DNA from: Rhodocaloribacter litoris
Lineage (GTDB): Bacteria > Bacteroidota > Rhodothermia > Rhodothermales > ISCAR-4553
Length of the DNA stretch: 64,000 nt
NCBI RefSeq assembly: GCF_011682235.2
Contig: NZ_CP076718.1
Location: 1,192,693-1,256,692, forward strand
Direction: 5' to 3'
Shown piece after piece: positions 43,590 through 52,235 of the stretch. The position numbers and the translations under genes are program-made. How positions within the stretch are numbered: the stretch's first letter is position 1; each line of letters begins with the position of its first letter. The notes under the pieces were generated by a model. The model was not told the origin of the DNA and did not search any database. It was given only the letters and a program-made list of their open reading frames with translations.

Positions 43590-44813
43590 ATGTGCAGGAA
43601 GACGCTCAAATACCGCCTCTACACGTCCAAGAAGGATAAGCACCTGATCGAGCAGATTGAGGTTGCTGCTTCGATCTGGAATCACTCCGTGGCGCTGACC
43701 CGCCGATACTACCGAATGTACGGAAAGCCTCTCGGCGCGAACCGACTGATGAAGCACATCGCTAAACTTCGCCGTCGCAATCCGTACTGGCAGAAGCTCG
43801 GATCGCAGGCCGTACAGGACGTAATCCAGCGACTCGACAGGGCCTACCAGCGCTTCTTCGCGGCGCGTACCGGACGTGTGCACGTCCGGCGCCGCTCCGA
43901 TCGCGCCGCGTCCACGCGCGGGCGCAAAGCCGGGCGGCCCGGTTTCAAGAGCCGACACCGGTACTCCTCGTTCACCTTGAAACAGGCTGGGTGGAAGTAC
44001 CTCGGAGGTAACCGGCTCCGCGTAGGCCGCCACAATTTCAAGTTTGTCCTCTCTCGTCCGCTTGAGGGCGAGATCAAGACGCTGACGATCAAGCGTGACC
44101 GCTGCGGGGATCTGTGGGTTTGCTTCTCCGTCGTCGTTGCCGATGTCACGCCTTCGGCAGTAGGCTGTGACGGCCACGCCGTTGGACTCGATTTCGGACT
44201 CAAGACGTTCCTGACGACCTCGGATGGAGACAGGTACGAAGCCCCACAGCCTCTCAAGCAGAGCCTTAAGGAGATGGCAAAGCGTCAGCGCAGTCTCTCC
44301 CGTAAGCTCCGAGGCTCGAACAACCGCCGCAAGGCCCGTATCCGCGTGGCCAGGCTGCATCGCCGCATCGCAGATCAGCGGCGGGACTGGCATTTCAAGT
44401 TGGCCCACAAGATCTGCGACGGCGCCGATGTGATCTGCCTCGAAGACCTCTGCCTGAAAGGGATGCAGGCCATGTGGGGCAGGAAGGCGGCGCGTACACG
44501 CCGCGTTGATGATCTCGGCTATGGACAGTTCGTGTCGATCCTTCGGCATGTCGCACAGAAGCGTGGCAAGACCGTGGTGCAGGTGGACCGCTTCTTCGCC
44601 AGTAGCAAGACCTGCTCGGACTGCGGGGCCTTGAATCAGACCCTCAGCCTCTCGGATCGGGAATGGGTATGTGCTTCGTGTGGTAGCCTGCATGATCGCG
44701 ATGAAAACGCGGCGGTAAACATCTACAGGGAAGGGGCATCTTCCCTTGGGGTAGGCGACGTAAGACCGTCTACCACCCCACCTCGGTGGGGTGGGACGGC
44801 TGTCGCTGCCTGA
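43590..44813 (+). CDS. tnpB: RNA-guided nuclease TnpB
   Basis: The 407-residue product has the TnpB RuvC residues Asp201 (GLDFGLK), Glu285 (CLEDLCL) and Asp371 (DRDENAAVN), and a zinc ribbon CSDCG/CASCG, so the nuclease appears intact. TnpB cuts DNA guided by an RNA made from the right end of the element. Two segments look inserted relative to typical TnpB: AARTRR after MWGRK (44487-44504) and a longer Arg-rich stretch near residues 90-113, both encoded by palindromic DNA and both in frame. Start MCRKTLKYRLY fits the family. Confidence 0.9.
   Translation: MCRKTLKYRLYTSKKDKHLIEQIEVAASIWNHSVALTRRYYRMYGKPLGANRLMKHIAKLRRRNPYWQKLGSQAVQDVIQRLDRAYQRFFAARTGRVHVRRRSDRAASTRGRKAGRPGFKSRHRYSSFTLKQAGWKYLGGNRLRVGRHNFKFVLSRPLEGEIKTLTIKRDRCGDLWVCFSVVVADVTPSAVGCDGHAVGLDFGLKTFLTTSDGDRYEAPQPLKQSLKEMAKRQRSLSRKLRGSNNRRKARIRVARLHRRIADQRRDWHFKLAHKICDGADVICLEDLCLKGMQAMWGRKAARTRRVDDLGYGQFVSILRHVAQKRGKTVVQVDRFFASSKTCSDCGALNQTLSLSDREWVCASCGSLHDRDENAAVNIYREGASSLGVGDVRPSTTPPRWGGTAVAA
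43860..43924. repeat. In-frame palindromes inside tnpB
   Basis: CGGACGTG (43871-43878) and CACGTCCG (43881-43888) form a perfect stem around TG, extended outward by GCGGCGC (43860) and GCGCCGC. A second palindrome follows at 43901-43924 (GCGCCGCGT/ACGCGCGGGCGC). They encode the Arg-rich stretch that interrupts an otherwise conserved TnpB region. Confidence 0.7.
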
Positions 44814-44854
44814 TCCCAGAATCCCACGTGCTTCAGCCGTGGGAGTATGTCAAC
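44700..44854 (+). ncRNA. Predicted omega RNA (reRNA) of TnpB
   Basis: The RNA scaffold of TnpB comes from the 3' end of tnpB and the right end of the element. Here a perfect stem of CCACCCCACC with GGTGGGGTGG (44773-44794) and the right-end hairpin (44823-44843) lie in that region. The guide would begin after 44854, reading GCACTCTTACCCGCCC. The 5' boundary is a guess. Confidence 0.5.
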
Positions 44855-44887
44855 GCACTCTTACCCGCCCTTTCCTCCCCTGCCCCT

Positions 44888-47716
44888 ATGTCCCGCCTTT
44901 TCGAGAAACGCCGGCTGCTGCGTGCCGGCCCCTGGTTGACGCTGCTCGTGCTCGTCAACGGCGGCTATCTCTGGGCCGCCGGGTCGCCGACCCTGTTTTA
45001 CGTGGCCAACGTGCTGGCACACGTACTGCTGGGACTCGTGCTGCTGGCGGTGTGGGCCGGGATCGGCCTGGCGGTGATACGGCACGATGCGGCACGGCAA
45101 CCGGCGTTCTCGGTGGTGCTCCTCTCGCTGATGCTGACCGCTGCCGGGACGGGGATAGCCCTGCTCGTCTTCGGTAACCTGCGCCCGCAGCGGCCCCTGC
45201 TCGTGGCCCACATCGCCTCCAGCTTCGGCGGAGTGCTCGGAACGCTGTGGTGGTTCCGGGCAAAGGGCTTCTTCGCCGGGCGTCCCTGGCTGCTCCGCAC
45301 GGCAACGGCGCTCGTGATCCTTGCCGTGGCGGTGCCGCTGAGCCGCCCGTTCTGGCCCCCGCCGGCCGACCACGTCATCACCAACCCCACGATGCCCCCG
45401 GCCGACATGGCGGGCGAGGCCATGGGCGGCGCCGAAGGGCCCTTCTTTCCCAGTGCCGCCGAAACGGCCCACGGCGGCCTCATCCCCGGCGACTTCTTCC
45501 TCGAGTCACAGAGCTGCGGTCGCGGCGGCTGCCACCCGGACGTGACGGCGCAGTGGGAAGCCTCGGCCCACCGCTTCTCTTCGTTCAACAACCAGTGGTA
45601 CCGCAAGTCCATCGAGTACATGCAGGAGGTCGCGGGGCTGCAGGCGCCGCAGTGGTGCGCCGGCTGCCACGACCACGCCCTGCTCTTCTCCGGGCAGATG
45701 GCCCGGCCCGTGGCCGAATTCATCGACACGCCGGAGGCGCATGCCGGGCTGGCCTGCGTCTCGTGCCACAGCATCACCCGCGTCAAGGACACGATGGGCA
45801 ACGGCGGCTTCGTGATCGAGTATCCGAAGATGCACGAGCTGGCCACGAGCGAGAACCCGCTCGTCCGGGCCCTGCACGACTTTGTCGTCCGCATCGACCC
45901 GGAGCCGCACCGCCGGGCCTTCCTCAAGCCGTTCCACCGCGCGCAGCCGGCCGAGTTCTGCTCCGCCTGCCACAAGGTACACCTGGACGTGCCGGTGAAC
46001 AACTACCGGTGGGTGCGCGGCTTCAACACGTACGACAACTGGCAGGCCAGCGGCGTCTCGGGGCAGGGCGCCCGCTCCTTCTACGAGCCCCCCGCCCCGA
46101 AGGACTGCCTCACGTGCCACATGCCGCGCGTCCCCTCGGACGATGCCGCCAACAAGGACGGCTTCATCCGCAGCCACCGCTTCCTGGCCGCCAACACCGC
46201 CCTGCCGACGGCCTACCAGGATAGTGTCCAGCTCCGCCAGACCATCGACTTCCTCCGGAGCGGGCAGCTCCGCGTGGACCTCTTCGCCGTCAGCGAGCCG
46301 ATGGCCCCGGCCCTCTCGGCCGACGAGGCCCGCCGCGCCGGGGAGATGCCGGCCAACCTCGCCAGCACCTTTGCCGTCGGGGAGGAGCAACTGCGGGGCC
46401 TGGGCACGGGCAGCCTCACCCGCGAGGCGGTGAAGGTCTTTGCCCCCCTGGAGGACGGCGACGCGGTGCTCCAGCCCGGCACCTCCGTCCGCCTCGACGT
46501 CGTCGTGCGCACGCTCGGCCTGGGCCACTTCTTCCCGAGCGGCACCGTCGACGCGCAGGAGGCCTGGCTGGAGGTGAAGGCCGTCGACGCCCGCGGGCGT
46601 GTGCTCCTCTGGAGCGGCTGGGTGGAGGACGAGGGCCGCGGGCCCGTCGACCCGAGCGCCCACTTCTACCGCAACCTGATGGTGGACGCCCACGCCAACC
46701 CGATCAACAAGCGCAACGCCTTCGCCACCCGGGCCGTCGTCTACGTCAACCTGATCCCGCCCGGCGCGGCGGACGTGGCCCACTACCGCCTCCACATCCC
46801 CGAGGACGTCGGCCCCACGGTCACCATCACGGCGAAGGTACACTATCGCAAGTTCAACTGGTGGAACACCCACTTCGCCTATGCCGGTGTGCGCGACCCC
46901 GCCGACCCGAACCCGCGCTTCACGCGCGACTATGACGACGGCCGCTGGGTCTTCACCGGCGACACGCGCAACGTCTCGGGCAAACTCAAGGAAGTCCCCG
47001 TCCTGCCCATCGTGACGATGGCCGCCGACTCGGTGACACTGGCCGTGGCCCCCGCCGTGGCCGTCCGCCCGTCCGAGCGCGGCGTGCGCCCCGGCCTCCG
47101 CGAGCGGTGGAACGACTACGGCATCGGCCTCCTGCTCGAAGGCGACCTCAAGGGTGCCGAACAGGCGTTCCTCCGCGTGACCGAGATCGAACCGGACTAC
47201 GCCGACGGCTGGGTCAACCTGGCCCGCGTCTACCTGCAGGAGGGCAACCTGGAACGGGCCGCCGAAGTTCTCGACCGGGCCGAGGCCGTGCGCCCCGGCT
47301 TCCACAAGACCCACTTCTTCAAGGGCCTCTACCACAAAGCCTGCGGCGAATACGATGCGGCCCTCAAGCACCTGCTGGCCGCCGCCGAGGCCTTCCCCCG
47401 CGACCGCGTCGTGCTCAACCAGATCGGGCGCGTCCACTACCTCCGGGCCGAACCCGAACAGGCCATCCCGTATTTCGAGCGGGTGCTCGCCATCGACCCC
47501 GAGGACCTGATGGCCCACTACAACCTGATGCTCGTCTACCGCGCCCTGGGCGAGCTGGACCGTGCCGCCGAGCACGAACGCCGCTACCTCCGCTTCAAGG
47601 AAGACGAGACGAGCAAGGCGCTGGCCCGGCAATACCGCGAGAAGCACCCGCACGATAACAACGAGGCCCTGCCCATCCACGAGCATACCCACCACCCGCC
47701 GCCGGCCGGGCGATAA
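44888..47716 (+). CDS. Five-haem cytochrome c with membrane and TPR domains
   Basis: The 942-residue protein starts with about five membrane helices (residues 10-160). Five haem c sites follow: an unusual CX4CH (Cys210-Cys215-His216) and CXXCH at 257, 290, 358 and 407. Segments such as SAHRFSSFNNQWYRKS resemble cytochrome c554-type proteins. Residues about 735-930 are TPR repeats, and the end is His-rich. It probably passes electrons from the membrane across the periplasm; the redox partner is unknown. It is divergent from the CRTAC-like lipoprotein, with the TnpB element just upstream. The ATG at 44888 precedes the first helix. Confidence 0.82.
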   Translation: MSRLFEKRRLLRAGPWLTLLVLVNGGYLWAAGSPTLFYVANVLAHVLLGLVLLAVWAGIGLAVIRHDAARQPAFSVVLLSLMLTAAGTGIALLVFGNLRPQRPLLVAHIASSFGGVLGTLWWFRAKGFFAGRPWLLRTATALVILAVAVPLSRPFWPPPADHVITNPTMPPADMAGEAMGGAEGPFFPSAAETAHGGLIPGDFFLESQSCGRGGCHPDVTAQWEASAHRFSSFNNQWYRKSIEYMQEVAGLQAPQWCAGCHDHALLFSGQMARPVAEFIDTPEAHAGLACVSCHSITRVKDTMGNGGFVIEYPKMHELATSENPLVRALHDFVVRIDPEPHRRAFLKPFHRAQPAEFCSACHKVHLDVPVNNYRWVRGFNTYDNWQASGVSGQGARSFYEPPAPKDCLTCHMPRVPSDDAANKDGFIRSHRFLAANTALPTAYQDSVQLRQTIDFLRSGQLRVDLFAVSEPMAPALSADEARRAGEMPANLASTFAVGEEQLRGLGTGSLTREAVKVFAPLEDGDAVLQPGTSVRLDVVVRTLGLGHFFPSGTVDAQEAWLEVKAVDARGRVLLWSGWVEDEGRGPVDPSAHFYRNLMVDAHANPINKRNAFATRAVVYVNLIPPGAADVAHYRLHIPEDVGPTVTITAKVHYRKFNWWNTHFAYAGVRDPADPNPRFTRDYDDGRWVFTGDTRNVSGKLKEVPVLPIVTMAADSVTLAVAPAVAVRPSERGVRPGLRERWNDYGIGLLLEGDLKGAEQAFLRVTEIEPDYADGWVNLARVYLQEGNLERAAEVLDRAEAVRPGFHKTHFFKGLYHKACGEYDAALKHLLAAAEAFPRDRVVLNQIGRVHYLRAEPEQAIPYFERVLAIDPEDLMAHYNLMLVYRALGELDRAAEHERRYLRFKEDETSKALARQYREKHPHDNNEALPIHEHTHHPPPAGR

Positions 47717-47790
47717 GAAATGCCGAAGAGGGAGCCTGAACCGGTTTGCCTCGTTATCATGGGTCCGTGTCACCATCCTCTTCGAGCACG

Positions 47791-48069
47791 ATGAGCCTCT
47801 ACGACCTGATCGGCAAGCGGGTGCGGGTGCACCTCTACAACCGCGACGGAATCGCCCTGGGCACCGTCACCGGCCGCGTGGCCGACGTGGCGCCCGACGT
47901 GGAGGTGGCCCCGGGCATGAAGAAAGACCTGGCCTACGTGGTCGACATCGAGACGGGCGACCCGGACGTGCCCTACCGCAACAGCGCCGGCGAGGAGAAC
48001 GAGTCGTGGTTCGCCGTGCAGGACATGGAGGTCATCGAGGAGAACCGCCCGCGCCTGTTCGTCAACTGA
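47791..48069 (+). CDS. Small conserved-looking protein of unknown function
   Basis: The 92-residue product begins MSLYDLIGKRVRVHLYNRDG and is predicted to be a small beta-barrel-like domain (VRVHLYNRDGIALGTVTGRVADV), with an acidic C-terminal half. No family was recognised. It lies 74 bp after the cytochrome gene and 79 bp before the ATP-grasp gene, on the same strand. Coding appears real from codon usage and clean start. Confidence 0.6.
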   Translation: MSLYDLIGKRVRVHLYNRDGIALGTVTGRVADVAPDVEVAPGMKKDLAYVVDIETGDPDVPYRNSAGEENESWFAVQDMEVIEENRPRLFVN

Positions 48070-48148
48070 GGCGGGGGCGGCGTGTCGCCGGAATCCCGGC
48101 ACCGTTCCGTATCTTCCGGCCTTGCCCTTCTGACCCGTCCCTGCCGCG

Positions 48149-49348
48149 ATGCCTGCCGAACGCCCCACGCTCCTCTGCCTGGCCAGCTACTTCAAAGGCG
48201 AGCGCTTCCTCGAAGCCGCCCACCGCGCCGGGGCCCGCGTGGTGCTCCTGACCCGCGAGAAGCTCGCCGGCGAGCCCTGGCCCATGGACCACGTCGCCGA
48301 GCGCTTCCTCCTGCCCGACCTGCGGCGGCAGCCGGACGTGACGCACGCCGTCAGCTACCTGGCCCGCACCCGCCGCTTCGACCGCCTCGTGGCCCTGGAC
48401 GAGTACGACACCCCCACGGCCGCCTCGCTCCGCGCCCACCTGGGCCTGCCCGGCCCCGACGAGAGCACCGCCCGCCGCTTCCGCGACAAGCTGACCATGC
48501 GCCTGGCCGCCCGCGACGCCGGCCTGCCCGAACCCGCCTTCGTCCCCGTCCTCAACCACGACGACCTGCGGGCCTTCATGGACGCCGTGCCGCCCCCGTG
48601 GGTGCTCAAGCCCCGCGCCGAGGCCAGCGCCATGGGCATCCGCAAGCTCACCCACCCCGACGCCCTCTGGCCCCTGCTCGACGAACTCGGCGACCGCCAG
48701 TCCTATCACCTCCTCGAACAGTTCCTCCCCGGCGAGGTCTTCCACATCGACGCGGTCGTGTGGGACGGCAAGGTGGTCTTCGCGGCGGTCCAGCAGTACG
48801 GCGAGCCGCCGCTGGACGTCTACCAGGGCGGCGGCGTGTTCCTCTCCCGCACCGTGCCATACGACACCCCGGAGGCGGCCGAGCTGCTCCGCCTGAACTG
48901 CGACCTCGTCGCCGCCTTCGGCCTGCGGCACGGCGTCATCCACGCCGAGTTCATCCGGAACGACGGCCGGTTCTACTTCCTGGAGGTGGCCGCCCGCGTC
49001 GGCGGGGCCGGCATCGACCGCCTCATCGAGGCCGCCACGGGCCTCAACCCCTGGGAAGCCTGGGCGCACGTGGAGGTGGCCCGCGCCCGCGGCGAAACCT
49101 ACCGCCTGCCGCCCCTCCGCCGGGACTATGCCGGCCTCATCGTCTGCCTCTCCCGCCAGCCCTGGCCCGACCTCTCCGTCTACGACGACCCCGAAATCGT
49201 CTGGCGGCTGCACAAGAAGCACCACGCCGGCCTCGTGGTCGCCGCGCCGGAGCACGCCCGCGTCGAGGCCCTGCTCCATGCCTACGCGCCCCGCTTCGCC
49301 CGGGACTTCCTGGCCCGGCACCCCCCGCTGGACACGGCGCCGGAGTGA
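48149..49348 (+). CDS. ATP-grasp ligase-like protein
   Basis: The 399-residue product has an ATP-grasp fold: a Rossmann-like N-terminal domain to about residue 110, then FRDKLTMRLAARDAGLPEP, WVLKPRAEASAMGIRKL and the metal-binding end HAEFIRNDGRFYFLEVAARVGGAG. Such enzymes join a carboxylate to an amine or thiol using ATP. The substrate is not evident, and no biosynthetic cluster surrounds it. Its stop converges on glgA across a short palindromic repeat. Confidence 0.85.
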   Translation: MPAERPTLLCLASYFKGERFLEAAHRAGARVVLLTREKLAGEPWPMDHVAERFLLPDLRRQPDVTHAVSYLARTRRFDRLVALDEYDTPTAASLRAHLGLPGPDESTARRFRDKLTMRLAARDAGLPEPAFVPVLNHDDLRAFMDAVPPPWVLKPRAEASAMGIRKLTHPDALWPLLDELGDRQSYHLLEQFLPGEVFHIDAVVWDGKVVFAAVQQYGEPPLDVYQGGGVFLSRTVPYDTPEAAELLRLNCDLVAAFGLRHGVIHAEFIRNDGRFYFLEVAARVGGAGIDRLIEAATGLNPWEAWAHVEVARARGETYRLPPLRRDYAGLIVCLSRQPWPDLSVYDDPEIVWRLHKKHHAGLVVAAPEHARVEALLHAYAPRFARDFLARHPPLDTAPE

Positions 49349-49371
49349 GCCCGGGTTTATAGTCCGTATTT

Positions 49372-49437
49372 CGTAGTGCGTATTTCGTAAGGTCGTTACG
49401 TACCACGCACTACGCACTACGCACCACGCACTACGCC
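49372..49437. repeat. Inverted and tandem CACTACG repeats between convergent genes
   Basis: CGTAGTGCGTA (49372-49382) and TACGCACTACG (49411-49421) are perfect inverted arms of 11 bp. CACTACG recurs at 49408, 49415 and 49429. The stretch fills the gap between the ATP-grasp and glgA stops and could fold as a hairpin in both transcripts. Repeats are too short and irregular for a CRISPR array. Confidence 0.7.
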
Positions 49438-50901
49438 TCAATGCCCCCGGCGTTTGTGTACGGTGTGCCAGTACAGATCGAGGTATTTCTCGGCGGAGCG
49501 TTTCCAGGAGAAGTCGCTCATCATACCTCGGCGCTGGATCTCCCGCCAGGTCTCCGGTTCGTGAAAGAGGGCCATGGCCCGCAGGATCGTCGCGTAGAGG
49601 GCGTCCGGCGTGGCATCGTAGAAGGAGAAGCCGTTGCCCTGCCCGCCGAACTCGTGGAAGTCGTGCACCGTGTCGGCCAGGCCGCCGGTGCGATGCACGA
49701 TGGGCACGGTGCCGTAGAGGAGGCTGTACATCTGGTTGAGGCCGCAGGGTTCGAAGTGCGAGGGCATCAGGAACAGGTCGGCGCCGGCCTCGATCCAGTG
49801 GGCCAGTTCCTCGTGGTAGCCGATGTAGACGCCCACGCGGTCGGGGAACGTGGCCGCGGCCCAGTTGAAAAAGTCCTCGAACCGCCGCTCGCCGCTGCCG
49901 AGCACGACGAGTTGCATCTTGTGATGGACGAGCAGATCCCCCAGGATCGGCTGGAGCAGGTCGAAGCCCTTCTGCCCCGTCAGCCGGGAAACGATGCCGA
50001 AGGTAGGCACTTTTTCGTCGTATTCGAGGCCGAAACGTTCGAGCAGCGCCCGCTTGTTCTTCTGCTTCTTCCGGAGCGAGGCGAAGTCGTAGTTCTGCGG
50101 GATGTAGGGATCGCGGGCCGGGTGCCAGAGGTCGGTGTCGATCCCGTTGAGGATGCCGTAGAGGTCGCCGCCGCGGGCCCGCAGGATACCGTCGAGGTCA
50201 GCGCCGAAGGCCGGCGTCTGGATCTCGTGTGCATACGTCTCGCTGACGGTGGAGATGCTGCCGGCGAAGACGATCCCGGCCTTCATGAAGCAGAAGGCGC
50301 CGTGCAACTCATACGGCCCGCCGGGATAGAACAGGTCGTACTGAAGCCCGGCCTTGTAGATCGAGGCGCTGGGAAAACGTCCCTGATAGCTGATGTTGTG
50401 AATCGTCAGGAGCGTGGCCGTCTGGTGAAAGAGCCGGTCCCAGTGATAGACCTTGTGCAGATAGACCGGCATGAGCGAGGTCTGCCAGTCGTTGCAATGA
50501 ATCAGGTCGGGCGCCCAGGCATAGCGCTGGAGGATTTTGAAGACGGCATGCTGGAGGAAGATGTAGCGCTCGTCCTCGTCGGGGTCGCTGGTGTAAACGC
50601 CGGGGCGGTGGTAGTAGTGGGGGCAGTCGATGAAATAGACCTCGACGGGAGAGTCCGGCAGGTGGCCGTACCAGACGTTGAACGTGTGCGTGTGATCGCC
50701 GACCGTCACCGGGATGTCCTGCAGTTCGGTGGCGAAGACCAGGTCGTGATCGAGGGTGGGGATGGACGCATAGAGCGGCATGAATAGCTTGACCTCGCAG
50801 CCGAGCTCGGCCAGGGCTTTCGGGAGCGACCCGCTCACGTCGGCCAGGCCACCGGTCTTGGCATAGGGAACGCATTCGCTCGTCGCAAAGCAGACTTTCA
50901 T
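49438..50901 (-). CDS. glgA: Glycogen synthase
   Basis: The 487-residue GT5 enzyme adds glucose from ADP-glucose to glycogen. It opens with FATSECVPYAKTGGLADVSG, which binds ADP-glucose. Later motifs are LTIHNISYQGRFP, GILNGIDTDLWHPARDP and MPSHFEPCGLNQMYSLLYG. ATG 50901 gives the conserved start MKVCFATSE; the frame is open to 51078, but the extra residues are unlike the family. It is divergent from the M14 peptidase gene, with 109 bp between. The glycogen-binding protein gene lies 1.3 kb beyond. Confidence 0.95.
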   Translation of the reverse strand: MKVCFATSECVPYAKTGGLADVSGSLPKALAELGCEVKLFMPLYASIPTLDHDLVFATELQDIPVTVGDHTHTFNVWYGHLPDSPVEVYFIDCPHYYHRPGVYTSDPDEDERYIFLQHAVFKILQRYAWAPDLIHCNDWQTSLMPVYLHKVYHWDRLFHQTATLLTIHNISYQGRFPSASIYKAGLQYDLFYPGGPYELHGAFCFMKAGIVFAGSISTVSETYAHEIQTPAFGADLDGILRARGGDLYGILNGIDTDLWHPARDPYIPQNYDFASLRKKQKNKRALLERFGLEYDEKVPTFGIVSRLTGQKGFDLLQPILGDLLVHHKMQLVVLGSGERRFEDFFNWAAATFPDRVGVYIGYHEELAHWIEAGADLFLMPSHFEPCGLNQMYSLLYGTVPIVHRTGGLADTVHDFHEFGGQGNGFSFYDATPDALYATILRAMALFHEPETWREIQRRGMMSDFSWKRSAEKYLDLYWHTVHKRRGH

Positions 50902-51010
50902 CTCATCGGCGTTGAACGTGAAACGGGAACCCATCGAACGTTGGCCCTGCACCGGCGTCTCACTGTACCGGTTCCCTCGGAAGCACAACGTCCAATGCAG
51001 GGGAAGATAC

Positions 51011-52099
51011 ATGCTGGAGACGATACTTGAAGGCGTACGCCCGGAATTTCGCACCCAGGAGGAAGTCCGCCCTTCCATCCGGGCGGCGTGCGAAGCCCAC
51101 CCGGACGTCGCCGCGTATCACGAGCTGGGCACGAGCGAGGAGGGCCGGCCGCTCTACGGCGTCGTGCTCGGGCGCGGGCCGCACACCGTCTCGCTCATCG
51201 CCGGCGCCCACGCCGACGAGCCGGTCGGGCCGGAGACGCTCCGCACCTTCGTCCTCGAAGCCCTGCGCCGGCGGGATCGCCTCGCCCCCCTCTTCGAGCG
51301 CTTCCGCTTCGTCGTCGTGCCCCACGTCAACCCGGACGGCGAGGCCCGCAACCGCCCCTGGATCGAACGGTGGCCGGACGTGCGCGCCTACGTGCGCCAC
51401 GCGTTCCGCGAGCCGCCCGGCCGCGACCTCGAGTTCGGCTTCCCCGCCCTGCGCGTCGAGAACCGGGCGGTGGCCGCCTTCCTGGAGGCCCACGCGCCGG
51501 TGGGCCTGCACATGAGCCTGCACGGCATGGGCTTCGCCGAGGGCGCCCTGCTGCTCATCGAGCGCCGCTGGACCTTCCGCACGCAACCCCTGCGTGACGC
51601 CTTCGCCGCCGCCGCCCGCGCCCACGGCCTCCTTCTGCACGATCACAACCGCAAGGGCGAGAAGGGCTTCTTCTACATCGAACCCGGCTTCACGACGACA
51701 CCCGAGGGTGAGGCCATGCGCCACTACTTCCACGCCCTGGGCGACGACGCCACCGCCGCCCTTTTCCACGACAGCTCCATGGAGTTTGCCCGTCGCCTCG
51801 GCGGCGACCCGCTCTGCCTGGTCACCGAGCTGCCACTGTTCGTCGTGGCCTTCCGTGACCCACCGGCCGCTCCGCCCGAGCCGGGCCGTCCCGCCGCCTA
51901 CCTGGCCTTCCGCGAACGCCTCCCCGCCTGGCGCCGGCGCCTCACGACCGGCGAGCCCGACGACGACCTGCTCGCCCCCTTCACCCTCACCCCGGTCGAC
52001 CTGGCCACCCAGATCCGCCTGCAACTCCATGCCCTCACCCTGGGCCTGCAGGCCCGCTTCGATGAACAGGGTGTAGAGGACCGGTTTACTTTCTGTTAA
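51011..52099 (+). CDS. M14-family zinc carboxypeptidase
   Basis: The 362-residue product has the M14 zinc-binding pattern: GAHADEPVGPETL with His67 and Glu70, and a later His in VGLHMSLHGMGF. It has no signal peptide and should act in the cytoplasm, perhaps as an amidohydrolase or succinylglutamate desuccinylase-like enzyme. The substrate is not shown. A divergent 109-bp region shared with glgA probably holds the promoters of both. Confidence 0.8.
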   Translation: MLETILEGVRPEFRTQEEVRPSIRAACEAHPDVAAYHELGTSEEGRPLYGVVLGRGPHTVSLIAGAHADEPVGPETLRTFVLEALRRRDRLAPLFERFRFVVVPHVNPDGEARNRPWIERWPDVRAYVRHAFREPPGRDLEFGFPALRVENRAVAAFLEAHAPVGLHMSLHGMGFAEGALLLIERRWTFRTQPLRDAFAAAARAHGLLLHDHNRKGEKGFFYIEPGFTTTPEGEAMRHYFHALGDDATAALFHDSSMEFARRLGGDPLCLVTELPLFVVAFRDPPAAPPEPGRPAAYLAFRERLPAWRRRLTTGEPDDDLLAPFTLTPVDLATQIRLQLHALTLGLQARFDEQGVEDRFTFC

Positions 52100-52107
52100 C
52101 TTTAGAA

Positions 52108-52123
52108 TTTGGAAGCGCTTGCC
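52108..52123. promoter_or_regulatory. LacI/CcpA-like operator before the CBM48 gene
   Basis: TTTGGAAGCGCTTGCC contains a perfect 8-bp centre AAGCGCTT and resembles the central-CG palindromes bound by LacI-family proteins. It lies about 110 bp upstream of the CBM48 gene and immediately after the M14 stop. The DNA around it is AT-rich, fitting a promoter region. Confidence 0.4.
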
Positions 52124-52235
52124 GGAAACCCGCCATTGAATCTTTCGGATATGTGGCGGAATTTATATCGTCGCGAATGCCGTGCGCATTTCGACAACCT
52201 TCAACCTGCCAACAAACACACAGCAAGGTGTCGCT

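Larger units (their letters stand above)
43323..44854 (+). mobile_element. IS200/IS605-type element carrying tnpB only
   Basis: TTGAC at 43318-43322 is a plausible target/TAM sequence just before the left end. The right end has the hairpin CCCACG/CGTGGG (44823-44843) followed by TATGTCAAC, typical of this group. The left end holds several hairpins, including GGCCGTG-TTA-CACGGCC at 43410-43426. No TnpA transposase gene is present, so movement would need one in trans. Exact ends are inferred from family features; no empty site was available to confirm them. Confidence 0.6.

Noticed and set aside
49372-49437. CRISPR array
   Set aside because: Repeats are 7 bp, overlap and have no unique spacers. 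No cas genes are nearby.
51079-51600. Overlapping plus-strand frames inside the M14 peptidase gene
   Set aside because: They are Arg/Pro/Ala-rich out-of-frame shadows of the conserved zinc peptidase.
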